DNA from: Caulobacter sp.
GTDB taxonomy: Bacteria; Pseudomonadota; Alphaproteobacteria; Caulobacterales; Caulobacteraceae
Assembly (NCBI GenBank): GCA_030678995.1
Contig: JAUXTQ010000036.1
Location: forward strand, 1 to 39,431
Direction: 5' to 3'
DNA length: 39,431 nt
Part shown: positions 16,393 through 24,949 of the stretch, in pieces
Position numbering within the stretch: position 1 is the stretch's first letter
Layout: each line of letters starts with the position of its first letter
The notes under the pieces: generated by a model
What the model saw: only the letters and a program-made list of their open reading frames with translations
Told to the model about the DNA's origin: nothing
Databases searched by the model: none
Program-made: the position numbers and the translations under genes

Positions 16393-17160
16393 TTGAGGGT
16401 GGCGTTGCTTTCGGGCCCGGCGCTCGCGGCGGTCCTGTTCTGTGGGGAGGCGACGGCCGGCGCCTGGCCGGCTGAGGCGGGCGAGACGCTGGCTATCCTC
16501 AAATACGAGCGGTCCGGCGCGGACGCGGCTTTTGAAGCGGATGGCAGCCGGGCGGCCATGCCGCAACGATCCGACGAGTCGGTCAGCCTGTACGTCGAGC
16601 GCGGCCTGACCGAACGTCTGACCCTGCAGGCCAGCGCCGGCTGGACCCGGGGTGAGGACGTCTTTGTGTCCTACGAGGGCAGGGGGCCGATCGAGCTGGG
16701 CCTGCGCTACGCGGCGTTCCGCACCGATCGATCCGTGGTGAGCCTGTACCTCGGCGCCGCGCTGGCGGGTGAGGGGCGCAACGCCGGCTACGCCGCGCCC
16801 GGCGCGGGCGAGACAGACCTGGAGGCGCGGCTGCTGGCCGGGCGGTCCGCCGCCCTGCTGGGCCGGCCGGCCTTCGTCGAGGTCCAGCTGGCGCGGCTGG
16901 ATCGGTCAGGCCTGCCGGACGAGACCCGCCTGGACCTGACCCTGGGCGTCGAGCCCTCGCCGCGCTGGCTGCTGTTGGCCCAGACCTACGCCGGACAGGC
17001 GGATGACGGGGCGTCCGTCGCGGCCTGGATCAAGCTGGAAGTGTCCGCCGTGCGGCGCTTCGGGGATTGGCGACTGCAGGCCGGCTGGCGCCAGTCCCTG
17101 GCCGGCCGCTCAAGCCCAGCGGAGGGCGGACCGGTGTTCGCCCTGTGGCGCGCATTCTGA
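16393..17160 (+). CDS. Probable outer-membrane beta-barrel protein of unknown function
   Basis: I do not recognise the family. The 255-residue product starts with a likely signal peptide (RVALLSGPALAAVLFCGEAT, cut near ATAGA) and continues with alternating hydrophobic and polar stretches: SLYVERGLTERLTLQASAGW, IELGLRYAAFRTDRSVVSLY, LGVEPSPRWLLLAQTYAGQA, and a C-terminal VFALWRAF ending in Phe, as outer-membrane barrels do. The start is uncertain: TTG 16393 gives an Arg in the n-region, GTG 16399 and ATG 16360 are alternatives, and the last would translate the edge of the repeat element. No good Shine-Dalgarno is visible. It lies 120 bp before the efflux operon. Confidence 0.6.
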   Translation: MRVALLSGPALAAVLFCGEATAGAWPAEAGETLAILKYERSGADAAFEADGSRAAMPQRSDESVSLYVERGLTERLTLQASAGWTRGEDVFVSYEGRGPIELGLRYAAFRTDRSVVSLYLGAALAGEGRNAGYAAPGAGETDLEARLLAGRSAALLGRPAFVEVQLARLDRSGLPDETRLDLTLGVEPSPRWLLLAQTYAGQADDGASVAAWIKLEVSAVRRFGDWRLQAGWRQSLAGRSSPAEGGPVFALWRAF

Positions 17161-17200
17161 TTGTTGCGGCGCTGAAACAGCCCGTCACGCCCGCGTCACA

Positions 17201-17228
17201 GCATTCGGGTTTACGCGAACGGCAATGC
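17201..17228. promoter_or_regulatory. Imperfect dyad upstream of the RND efflux operon
   Basis: GCATT (17201-17205) and GTT (17209-17211) mirror AAC (17218-17220) and AATGC (17224-17228), giving a 28-bp dyad about 50 bases before the adaptor start. RND operons are often controlled by TetR- or MarR-type repressors at such sites, but no regulator gene is adjacent. Low confidence. Confidence 0.3.
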
Positions 17229-17280
17229 CCCTATATGTGCCTGCAGTCACCGCTGGCCGCGCCGGCGCCGGGAGCCGTTC

Positions 17281-18402
17281 GTGATCCGCCGCCACTTCTT
17301 CCTGATCGTCGCCGCCGGCTTCCTGGTGTTGATGCTTATCGGCGGCGCGCTCAAGCTGGCGACCGGCGAACCCAAGGGCAAGGGCGGCCCGGGCGGGCCC
17401 GGCGGCCGGGCGGCGGCGGTATCGGCGGCCACCGTGGCCCTGCGTCCGTTCATCGACCGGATCGAGGCCCTGGGCGTGGCCAAGGGCCGCGAGTCGGTGA
17501 CCATCACCTCCAACACCAGCGAACTGGTCACGGCGGTGCGCTTCCGCGACGGCCAGCAGGTGAGCAAGGGCCAGGTCCTCGTCGAGCTGAAGTCTGGCGA
17601 GGAAGACGCTGGTCTGATCGAGGCCCAGGCCCGCCTGGCCCAGGCCGAGCGAGACTACAATCGCTGGAAGAGCCTCGCCGACCAGGGCATCGCCCCCAAG
17701 GCCACCGCCGAGCAGTTCCGCTCGGCGCTGGAAACGGCCCGCGCCGGGGTCGAGGCGGCCCGCGCCCGCAAGCTGGACCGGGTCATCCGTGCGCCCTTCG
17801 CCGGCGTCGTCGGCCTGACCGACGTGGCGCCCGGCGCCCTGATCAGCCCGGGGGCGCCGATCGTGACCCTGGACGACCTGTCGCTGGTGCGGATCGATTT
17901 CGACGTGCCCGACCGCTACCTGCCGGTGCTGTTCGAGGGCTCACTGATCTCGGCCCGCCCAGACGCCTGGCCCAATGAAACCTACCAGGGCCGCATCGCC
18001 CGGCTGGACAGCCGGATCGACGCCGCCACCCGCGCCATCACCGCCCGCGCCGAGTTCCCCAATCCCGGCGGCCGGATCAAGCCCGGCATGCTGATGCGGA
18101 TATCCGTGTCGCACGGCGCCCGTGAAGGCCTGGCCGTGCCCGAGGCCGCCGTCCAGTTCGAGGGCGACCAGGCCTTCGTCTTTGTCATCACCCCGCGCGG
18201 CGACGGCTTCTCGGCCCGCAAGCAGGCAGTCCAGACCGGCGTCACCGAAGGCGGTTTCGTCGAGATCACCGTCGGACTTCGCGCCGGCGACCGCGTGGTC
18301 GCCGATGGCCTGAACCGGATCCAGAACGGCCAGCCGGTCAAGGTCCAGGGCGCCGGCAAGCGCCCGTCCGCCGCGACCGGTCCGGCCCGGAAGGCCGGCT
18401 GA
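17281..18402 (+). CDS. RND efflux periplasmic adaptor (membrane fusion protein)
   Basis: The 373-residue adaptor links an inner-membrane RND pump to a TolC channel. It has an N-terminal membrane anchor (FFLIVAAGFLVLMLIGGAL), a lipoyl/barrel-sandwich half (VTAVRFRDGQQVSKGQVLVE), an alpha-hairpin (LAQAERDYNRWKSLADQGIA), the second half (VIRAPFAGVVGLTDVAPGAL) and a C-terminal membrane-proximal domain. GTG 17281 has GGGAG seven bases upstream. Its stop overlaps the pump start as TGATG, so the two are co-translated. No outer-membrane partner is in the operon; the TolC gene at 3394 is a possible partner. Confidence 0.93.
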   Translation: MIRRHFFLIVAAGFLVLMLIGGALKLATGEPKGKGGPGGPGGRAAAVSAATVALRPFIDRIEALGVAKGRESVTITSNTSELVTAVRFRDGQQVSKGQVLVELKSGEEDAGLIEAQARLAQAERDYNRWKSLADQGIAPKATAEQFRSALETARAGVEAARARKLDRVIRAPFAGVVGLTDVAPGALISPGAPIVTLDDLSLVRIDFDVPDRYLPVLFEGSLISARPDAWPNETYQGRIARLDSRIDAATRAITARAEFPNPGGRIKPGMLMRISVSHGAREGLAVPEAAVQFEGDQAFVFVITPRGDGFSARKQAVQTGVTEGGFVEITVGLRAGDRVVADGLNRIQNGQPVKVQGAGKRPSAATGPARKAG

Positions 18403-21400
18403 TGCTGTCGGACCTGTCGGTCAAGCGGCCGGTGTTCGCGGCCGTCGCCGCGATCATCCTCTGCGTCATCGGCCTGGCGGCCTTCCTCAGCATTCCGATC
18501 CGCGAGCTGCCCAGCGTCGATCCCCCCGTGGTGTCGATCTCGACCACCTATCGCGGCGCCTCGGCGGAAATCGTCGAGGAGCGGATCACCCAGGTTCTGG
18601 AGCGCCAGGTCAGCGGCATCCAGGGCATCGACCGGGTGTCCTCGTCCAGCCGCGACGGCCGCAGCCAGATCAACATCAGCTTCAAACTCAACACCGACCT
18701 GGAAACGGCGGCCAACGACGTGCGCGACGCCGCCAGCCGGGTGGTCAACCAGCTGCCCGACCAGGCCGACCCGCCGCAAATCGCCAAGGCCGACGCGGAC
18801 TCCGCGCCGATCATCATCATCAACATGACGTCGATGACGTTGAATCCCCTTCAGCTCGCCGACTACGCTGACCGCTTTCTCGTCGAGCGGCTGTCGACCA
18901 TTCCCGGGGTGGCGGCCGTCCGGATGGCCGGGCCGACCTACGCGATGCGCATCTGGCTCGATGCTGACCAGATGGCGGCGCGCGGCGTCACGGTCGATGA
19001 CGTCGAGACCGCGCTCAACAGCCAGAACGTCGAACTGCCGGCCGGCGCCCTGGAGAGCACGGCCCGCGACTTCACCATCCGGGTCAAACGCGGCTACGCA
19101 TCGCCGAAGGACTTTCTGCGACTGCCGATCAAGGTCGCCGGCCAGAGCGCGGGCAGCGACGTCTACGTCACCCGCCTGGGCGATATCGCCCGGGTCGAGG
19201 AGGGGGCGGCCGAGGACCGGCGGGTGTTCCGCGGCAACGGCGTTGACCAGATCGGCCTGGTCCTGACTCGCCAGTCCCAGGCCAATGACCTGGCCATCGC
19301 CAAGGCCGCGCGCAAGGAAGTCGCGACAATCAACCGGAGCCTGCCGGCGGGCACGTCGATGATCATCGCCGTGGACTCCTCGGAGTTCACCGCCCAGGCC
19401 ATCCGTGAGGTGTGGATCACCATGGGCATCTCCATCGCCCTGGTGGCGATGGTCAATCTGCTGTTCCTGGGCAGCTGGCGGGCGGCGATCATTCCCTCGA
19501 TCGTGGCGCCGATCTGCCTGCTGGCCACCTTCATCGTGCTGGCCCCGCTGGGTTTCTCGCTCAACCTGTTGACCCTGCTGGCGCTGGTCCTCTCCGTCGG
19601 ACTGGTGGTCGACGACGCCATCGTGGTGGTCGAGAACATCCAGCGACGGGTGGACGAGGGCGAGCCGGCGACCGTCGCCGCCACCCGTGGCGCGCGGCAG
19701 GTGTTCTTCGCCGTCATTGCCACCACCATCGTGCTGATCTCGGTGTTCGCGCCGCTGATGTTCCTGCCCGGCTATATCGGCCGGCTGTTTGTCGAGCTGG
19801 CGGTGGCTATTGCGTCGGCCGTGGCCTTCTCGGCCTTCATGGCGTTGTCGCTGTCGCCGATGCTGGCGTCCAAGCTGCTGCGCCCGGCCTCGGGCGAGGG
19901 CTGGCTGGCACGGCGCGTCGACTTTGCCGTCGACAGGGTGAAGGCCTCCTACCGCAACTCGCTGGAGATGCTGCTGGGCCCGCGGGTGGTGGGCTTCGGC
20001 GCCCTTGGCCTGGTGGCCGCCCTGGCCGCCCTGGCGGCGGCGCTGTTCGTCACCCTGCCGCAGGAACTGGTGCCGGCGGAGGACCGCGGGCGGGTGGACA
20101 TCTCCATCTCCGGCCCGGAGGGCGCCGGCTATGACTATACCCGCAAGGCCGCGGCCGCGGTCGAGGGCCAGGTCCGCCGCTACTACGATGAGGGCGAGGC
20201 CAGCCGGTACATTCTCAGCATCCCACGCTTTGGCGCGACCCAGTTCAACACCGGCAACGCTGTAGTGGTGATGAAGGACTGGGGCGAGCGGACCAAGACC
20301 TCCGACCAGGTCGCCGACGAGCTCAACAAGACCCTCAGCAACATCACCGGCGTGCGGGCCGTGGCCAGCGTGCGCGGCGCCTTCCAACGGGGCGGCGGCG
20401 GCGGGGGTGGCGGCACCAATGTCGACCTGGTGGGGCTGGGCAATGACTACGAGGAGATCGCCCGCTGGCTCGAGCCGATCCGCGACGCCATGCAGCGCAA
20501 TCCGGGCTTCTCCCGGCCGCGCCTCGACTATGAACCCACTGCCCCGCGTCTGTCGGTGGAGATCGACCGCGAGAAGGCCGCCACCCTGGGCGTCACGCCC
20601 CAGGCCGTGGGCCGGGCGCTCGAGTCGATGTTCGGCTCGCGCCGGGTGACCACCTACGTCAAGGGCGGCCAGGAGTACGACGTCATTGTCCAGACCGACC
20701 TGGAAAAGCGTCGCACCCTTGGCGACCTCAACACCCTCTATGTTCGCGCCGGTTCCGGCCAGCTGGTCCCGCTGTCGGCGGTGGTCACCACCAGGCTGCG
20801 CGGCGACACCCCGGACCGCAGCCGCACCGACCGTCAGCGCTCGGTCCGCCTGACCAGCCAGCTGACCCCGGGCTTCACCGTCGCCGATGCGGTGCAATTC
20901 CTGCAACGCGAGGCCGCGAAGAACCCGGTCCCGGGCGTGACCTACACCTGGGACGGCCAGGCCAGGGACTACCTTGAGGCCTCCGGCGCCGTTGGTCTGG
21001 CCTTCGGCATGGCGCTGTTGCTGGTGTTCCTGGTGCTGGCGGCGCAGTTCGAGAGCTGGATCCACCCGGCGGTGATCATGCTGACCGTGCCCCTGGCGGC
21101 GCTGGGCGGGCTGTTCGGCCTGCTGCTGACCGGCCAGACGATCAACACCTACAGCCAGATCGGGCTGATCATCCTGATCGGCATCGCCGCCAAGAACGGC
21201 ATCCTGATCGTCGAGTTCGCCAACCAGCTGCGCGACCAGGGCCGCTCGATCCGCGACGCGGTGATCGAGGCGGCGGTGCTGCGCCTGCGGCCGATCGTGA
21301 TGACCTCGATCACCGCCGCCTTCGGCTCCCTGCCGCTGATCCTGTGGTCAGGGGCCGGCGCCGCCAGCCGCCAGACCATCGGCGTGACCATCTTCTTCGG

Positions 21401-21551
21401 CGCGATCTTCGCCACCACGCTGACGGTCTTCGTCGTGCCGGTGTTCTACAACCTGCTGGCCCGCTTCACGAAGTCGCCCGAGTGGACGGCCCGGCAGATT
21501 GAGGCCTTCGAACAGGGCGAGAGCGGGACCAGGCCCGCCCCGGCCGAGTAG
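18402..21551 (+). CDS. RND multidrug efflux pump (HAE1 family)
   Basis: The 1049-residue inner-membrane proton antiporter has the RND plan: an N-terminal helix (VKRPVFAAVAAIILCVIGLA), two large periplasmic loops and two blocks of six transmembrane helices. The proton-relay aspartates are in LVVDDAIVVVENIQRR (helix 4), and helix 10-11 shows IGIAAKNGILIVEFANQ. Substrates are probably hydrophobic drugs, bile salts or solvents. An unusual run of eight glycines follows GAFQR (about 20392-20414) in the second periplasmic loop. The start overlaps the adaptor stop by one base. No repressor is adjacent. Confidence 0.95.
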   Translation: MLSDLSVKRPVFAAVAAIILCVIGLAAFLSIPIRELPSVDPPVVSISTTYRGASAEIVEERITQVLERQVSGIQGIDRVSSSSRDGRSQINISFKLNTDLETAANDVRDAASRVVNQLPDQADPPQIAKADADSAPIIIINMTSMTLNPLQLADYADRFLVERLSTIPGVAAVRMAGPTYAMRIWLDADQMAARGVTVDDVETALNSQNVELPAGALESTARDFTIRVKRGYASPKDFLRLPIKVAGQSAGSDVYVTRLGDIARVEEGAAEDRRVFRGNGVDQIGLVLTRQSQANDLAIAKAARKEVATINRSLPAGTSMIIAVDSSEFTAQAIREVWITMGISIALVAMVNLLFLGSWRAAIIPSIVAPICLLATFIVLAPLGFSLNLLTLLALVLSVGLVVDDAIVVVENIQRRVDEGEPATVAATRGARQVFFAVIATTIVLISVFAPLMFLPGYIGRLFVELAVAIASAVAFSAFMALSLSPMLASKLLRPASGEGWLARRVDFAVDRVKASYRNSLEMLLGPRVVGFGALGLVAALAALAAALFVTLPQELVPAEDRGRVDISISGPEGAGYDYTRKAAAAVEGQVRRYYDEGEASRYILSIPRFGATQFNTGNAVVVMKDWGERTKTSDQVADELNKTLSNITGVRAVASVRGAFQRGGGGGGGGTNVDLVGLGNDYEEIARWLEPIRDAMQRNPGFSRPRLDYEPTAPRLSVEIDREKAATLGVTPQAVGRALESMFGSRRVTTYVKGGQEYDVIVQTDLEKRRTLGDLNTLYVRAGSGQLVPLSAVVTTRLRGDTPDRSRTDRQRSVRLTSQLTPGFTVADAVQFLQREAAKNPVPGVTYTWDGQARDYLEASGAVGLAFGMALLLVFLVLAAQFESWIHPAVIMLTVPLAALGGLFGLLLTGQTINTYSQIGLIILIGIAAKNGILIVEFANQLRDQGRSIRDAVIEAAVLRLRPIVMTSITAAFGSLPLILWSGAGAASRQTIGVTIFFGAIFATTLTVFVVPVFYNLLARFTKSPEWTARQIEAFEQGESGTRPAPAE

Positions 21552-21664
21552 GGCCGCCGCCGCGGACAGGCCAACAATCCGGATGCCTTCGCGCCGCATC
21601 CATCCTATGAAGCGCTGGACCTCCCGCGGGCAGACCTGACCCGCAAATGATGCCAAGGGTGCAC

Positions 21665-24019
21665 ATGGACGACGCCGGTTTCGCTGTTCGTGGCAAGGAT
21701 ATCGCGCTGCTGCGCCGTCTGGAGGAACGGGTTCTCTGGCTGGCCAGCTGGACGATCCACAACGCCAACCACCTGCGCGACAGCCGCGACGGGCTGAAGG
21801 TCGGCGGGCACCAGGCCTCCTGCGCCTCGATGACCACCCTGATGACCGCGCTCTATTTCTCCGCCCTGCGGCCGCAGGACCGGGTGGCGGTCAAGCCGCA
21901 CGCCAGCCCGGTATTCCACGCCATCCAGCACCTCTACGGCCGCCAGACCATCGACCAGCTGCAGCGGTTCCGCTCGCTCGGCGGGGCGCAGTCCTATCCC
22001 TCGCGGACCAAGGACATCGACGACGTCGACTTCTCCACTGGCTCGGTCGGGCTGGGCGTGGCCATGACCGCCTTCGCCTCCCTGACCCAGGACTACCTGG
22101 CCGCGCGGGGGGCGGTGAAGCCGGACGCCATGGGCCGGATGATCAGCCTGCTGGGCGACGCGGAGCTGGACGAGGGCAACATCTACGAGGCCCTGATCGA
22201 GGCCTGCAAACACGACGTGCGCAACACCTGGTGGATCGTCGACTACAACCGCCAGAGCCTGGACGCGACGACCAGCGACCGGATGTTCACCCGCTACGGC
22301 GAGATCTTCGAGGCCGCCGGCTGGACCGTCGAGACGCTCAAGTGGTCCAAGCGGCAGAAGCAGGCGTTCGGCCGGCCGGGGGGCGCGGCGCTGCGGGCCT
22401 GGATCGAGAGCGCGCCGAACGACCTCTATGCGGCTCTGACCTACCAGGGTGGGGCGGCCTGGCGCGAGCGGCTGACCGCTGACCTCGCCGGCGACAAGGC
22501 GGCGCTGAAGCTGATCGGCGGCTATGACGACGCCGAGCTGGCCCTGGTGATGACCGAACTGGGCGGTCACTGCCTGGAAACCATCCTGGAAGCTTTCGCC
22601 AAGGCCGCCGAGGACGATGCGCCAAGGGTCTTCATCGCCTATACGGTCAAGGGCTGGCGGCTGCCGTTCGCCGGCCACAAGGACAACCACTCGGGCCTGA
22701 TGACCGGGGTCCAGATCGCCGAACTGCGCGGGCGGCTGGGGGTGCGGGAAGGGGAGGAGTGGGACGCCTTCTCGGGCCTCGCCGACAACGAGCTGAAGGC
22801 GATGAAGCGGCTGGTCGAGACGGCGCCCTTCGCCGCCCGCAAGGATGGCCACAAGGTCGCGCCGCTGGTCGCCACGCCGTCCGCCGAGACCCTGCTGAAG
22901 GCCGTCGAGGGTGGCGGCGAGCAGTCGACCCAGGCGGCCTTCGGCAAGGTGATGTTCGAGATCGCCAAGGGAACCGACGAGTTCGCCGGCCGGGTGGTGA
23001 CCACCTCGCCGGACGTGACCGTCTCGACCAACCTGGGCGGCTTCGTGAACCGGCGCGGCGTGTTCCATCGCCGGGCGCATCAGGATGTGTTCAAGAACCG
23101 CCGCATCCCCTCGGCCCAGGTCTGGGCCATGGGCGAGACCGGCCAGCACATCGAGCTGGGCATCGCCGAGAACAACCTGTTCATCGTCCTGGCGGCGCTG
23201 GGCCTCGCCGCGCCGCTGTTCGGCGAGCGGCTGTTTCCGGTGGGGACGCTGTACGACCCGTTCATCGCCCGGGGCCTCGATGCCCTCAACTACGCCTGTT
23301 ACCAGGACGCCCGCTTCCTGCTTGTGGCGACGCCGTCCGGCCTGACGCTGGCGCCGGAGGGCGGGGCGCACCAGTCGATCGGCACGCCGCTGATCGGCAT
23401 GGCCCAGCCCGGCCTGGACAGCTACGAGCCGGCCTTCGCCGACGAGACGGCCGTGCTGATGGCCCACGCCTTCGCGCGGATTCAGGCGGAGGGCGGCGGC
23501 TCGACCTATCTGCGCCTGTCGACCCGGGTGATCGACCAGCCGGTGCGGCCCGACGACGCCTGGCGCGCGGGGTGCGTCGCCGGAGCCTACTGGATGAAGC
23601 GACCGGCGCCGGATGCGCGGCTGGCCCTGGTCTACAGCGGGGCCATCGCGCCCGAGGTGCTGGCGGCCTTCGAGCAGCTGCTGGAGGACGAGCCCGGCGC
23701 CGGACTGCTGGCGGTCACTTCGCCCGACGTCCTGCATGCCGACTGGACCGCGTCGGGCCGCGCCCGCTGGACCACGGGCGAGCAGCGCACCGCAACGGTC
23801 GAGACCCTGTTGAACGACCTCGCCCCGTCCGCCGGGCTGGTCACCGTCATCGACGGGTCTCCGGCGGCCCTGTCATGGATCGGCTCGGTGCGCGGCCAGC
23901 GCGTGCGGGCGCTGGGGCTGGAGAGCTTCGGCCAGTCCGGCGACCTGCCGGATCTTTACGCGAAGTATCGCCTGGACGCCGACGCCATCCTCGACGCCTG
24001 CGCCGATCTGATGGTCTGA
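21665..24019 (+). CDS. Transketolase-family TPP enzyme, like homodimeric pyruvate dehydrogenase E1
   Basis: The 784-residue protein has the two TPP-enzyme halves in one chain. The cofactor-binding motif is GDAELDEGN (residues 164-172) followed by VDYNRQSLD. The N-terminal segment GGHQASCASMTTLMTALYFS and FSTGSVGLGVAMTAFAS resemble AceE and transketolases; the second half has MGETGQHIELGIAENNLF and EGGAHQSIGTPLIG. I chose ATG 21665 because AAGGG lies six bases upstream; ATGs at 21647 and 21650 are also in frame. No lipoyl E2 or E3 gene is nearby, so it may act with a distant E2 or catalyse a transketolase-like reaction. Family is clear; the reaction is not. Confidence 0.85.
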   Translation: MDDAGFAVRGKDIALLRRLEERVLWLASWTIHNANHLRDSRDGLKVGGHQASCASMTTLMTALYFSALRPQDRVAVKPHASPVFHAIQHLYGRQTIDQLQRFRSLGGAQSYPSRTKDIDDVDFSTGSVGLGVAMTAFASLTQDYLAARGAVKPDAMGRMISLLGDAELDEGNIYEALIEACKHDVRNTWWIVDYNRQSLDATTSDRMFTRYGEIFEAAGWTVETLKWSKRQKQAFGRPGGAALRAWIESAPNDLYAALTYQGGAAWRERLTADLAGDKAALKLIGGYDDAELALVMTELGGHCLETILEAFAKAAEDDAPRVFIAYTVKGWRLPFAGHKDNHSGLMTGVQIAELRGRLGVREGEEWDAFSGLADNELKAMKRLVETAPFAARKDGHKVAPLVATPSAETLLKAVEGGGEQSTQAAFGKVMFEIAKGTDEFAGRVVTTSPDVTVSTNLGGFVNRRGVFHRRAHQDVFKNRRIPSAQVWAMGETGQHIELGIAENNLFIVLAALGLAAPLFGERLFPVGTLYDPFIARGLDALNYACYQDARFLLVATPSGLTLAPEGGAHQSIGTPLIGMAQPGLDSYEPAFADETAVLMAHAFARIQAEGGGSTYLRLSTRVIDQPVRPDDAWRAGCVAGAYWMKRPAPDARLALVYSGAIAPEVLAAFEQLLEDEPGAGLLAVTSPDVLHADWTASGRARWTTGEQRTATVETLLNDLAPSAGLVTVIDGSPAALSWIGSVRGQRVRALGLESFGQSGDLPDLYAKYRLDADAILDACADLMV

Positions 24020-24020
24020 T

Positions 24021-24164
24021 CCTCCCCATCGAGGGAGGTGGCTCGCCCCCCGGGTCGCGCGAAGCGCGCGCCCGAGGATAAACTCCGGCGAGACGGAGGG
24101 GGTCAGCTCCGGTCTCGGGTGACCCCCTCAGTCGGCTTCGCCGACAGCTCCCCCGAAGGGGAGC
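24021..24164. repeat. GGGAGGTGGCTCGCC-type intergenic repeat, copy A
   Basis: Conserved blocks GGGAGGTGGCTCGCC, GGCGAGACGGAGGGGG, ACCCCCTCAGTCGGC and CGACAGCTCCCCC form nested inverted repeats. The element fills the gap between the convergent transketolase and SnoaL-like genes. A second copy lies at 29122-29236. Compared with it, this copy has about 40 extra bases between the first two blocks. Confidence 0.7.
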
Positions 24165-24165
24165 A

Positions 24166-24516
24166 TTAGCCCTCGTCCAGGTCCATGCGGACGATCAGAC
24201 CGTCCCGAAGGGTAAAGACCTGGGTCAGCGCCTCTTCGCCCCAGACCTTGCCCTGTTTGCCCGTCAAGCTGTGCAGCATGCGGGCGGCGATGCGGTCCTC
24301 GCCGATCAGGCGATAGGTGATCGGCGAGGAGTCGGATGTGAGCAGCTCGCTGATCCGGGTCCAGTAGGCGCGCACCGCCGCGATGCCGTGGAGGCGACCG
24401 CCGTTGACGATGTCCTGCCAGTCGACGTCGGGATGAAGCAGCGCGATCGCCGCCTCGAAGTCCTGACGGTTCACGGCGGTCCACAGTTCGGTGATGCGGA
24501 GTTGGCGATCAGTCAT
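24166..24516 (-). CDS. SnoaL-like (NTF2 fold) protein 1
   Basis: The 116-residue protein has the SnoaL/NTF2-like cone fold pattern: AVNRQDFEAAIALLHPDVDW, then GGRLHGIAAVRAYWTR, then a C-terminal strand set ending TLRDGLIVRMDLDEG. The family includes polyketide cyclases, isomerases and many proteins of unknown function. It is a close paralogue of the next gene at 24596-24940, with the shared LHPDVDW and AVR-YWTR segments. ATG 24516 is the likely start, with GGGA upstream; ATG 24531 is possible. It is third in a possible operon after cytochrome c and SnoaL 2. The substrate is unknown. Confidence 0.82.
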   Translation of the reverse strand: MTDRQLRITELWTAVNRQDFEAAIALLHPDVDWQDIVNGGRLHGIAAVRAYWTRISELLTSDSSPITYRLIGEDRIAARMLHSLTGKQGKVWGEEALTQVFTLRDGLIVRMDLDEG

Positions 24517-24595
24517 CGCGCGACGTCCCATCCAGCGCGCACCGTTATCTGATCTAGGGCGGGATGCACGGGCTGGCGAGTTTCCTTTTCGTATC

Positions 24596-24940
24596 TCAGC
24601 CCCAGTCCATTCTCAGGATCAGGCCGTCCTTGAAGCTGTAGATGTTGGTGGTGACCTCGTCGGTCCACAGCCCGCCGCCGGACGCGCGCACGACGTAGTG
24701 GACCTTCACCGCCAGCCTGCCGTCCGGCAGAGGGTGAAATTCGATCGGGGCGGCTTCCGGGCTGATGATGGCGAATTGCCGCGTCCAATAGTCGCGCACA
24801 GCCTCGCGCCCGTGAATGTACCCGCCGTCGAGAAGGTTGGGCCAGTCCACGTCAGGGTGCAGGGCGGCCACGACCGCTTCAACGTCCTTGCGGTTGAAAG
24901 CCTCGTAGAGGCGGGTCAGCAGGGCTTGGTGATCGCCCAT
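24596..24940 (-). CDS. SnoaL-like (NTF2 fold) protein 2
   Basis: The 114-residue protein shares its plan with SnoaL protein 1: AFNRKDVEAVVAALHPDVDW, GGYIHGREAVRDYWTR and SFKDGLILRMDWG at the C-terminus. The two genes are tandem duplicates 79 bp apart. CGGAG four bases before ATG 24940 supports the start. It begins only 9 bp after the cytochrome c stop, suggesting co-transcription with it. No catalytic residues can be assigned with confidence; such proteins may be enzymes or binding proteins. Confidence 0.85.
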   Translation of the reverse strand: MGDHQALLTRLYEAFNRKDVEAVVAALHPDVDWPNLLDGGYIHGREAVRDYWTRQFAIISPEAAPIEFHPLPDGRLAVKVHYVVRASGGGLWTDEVTTNIYSFKDGLILRMDWG

Positions 24941-24949
24941 CGCGCTCCG

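Noticed and set aside
17982..21065. Reverse-strand frame of over 1000 codons opposite the RND pump
   Set aside because: No recognisable domain, composition dominated by Gly, Arg, Asp and His, and the forward gene is unambiguous.
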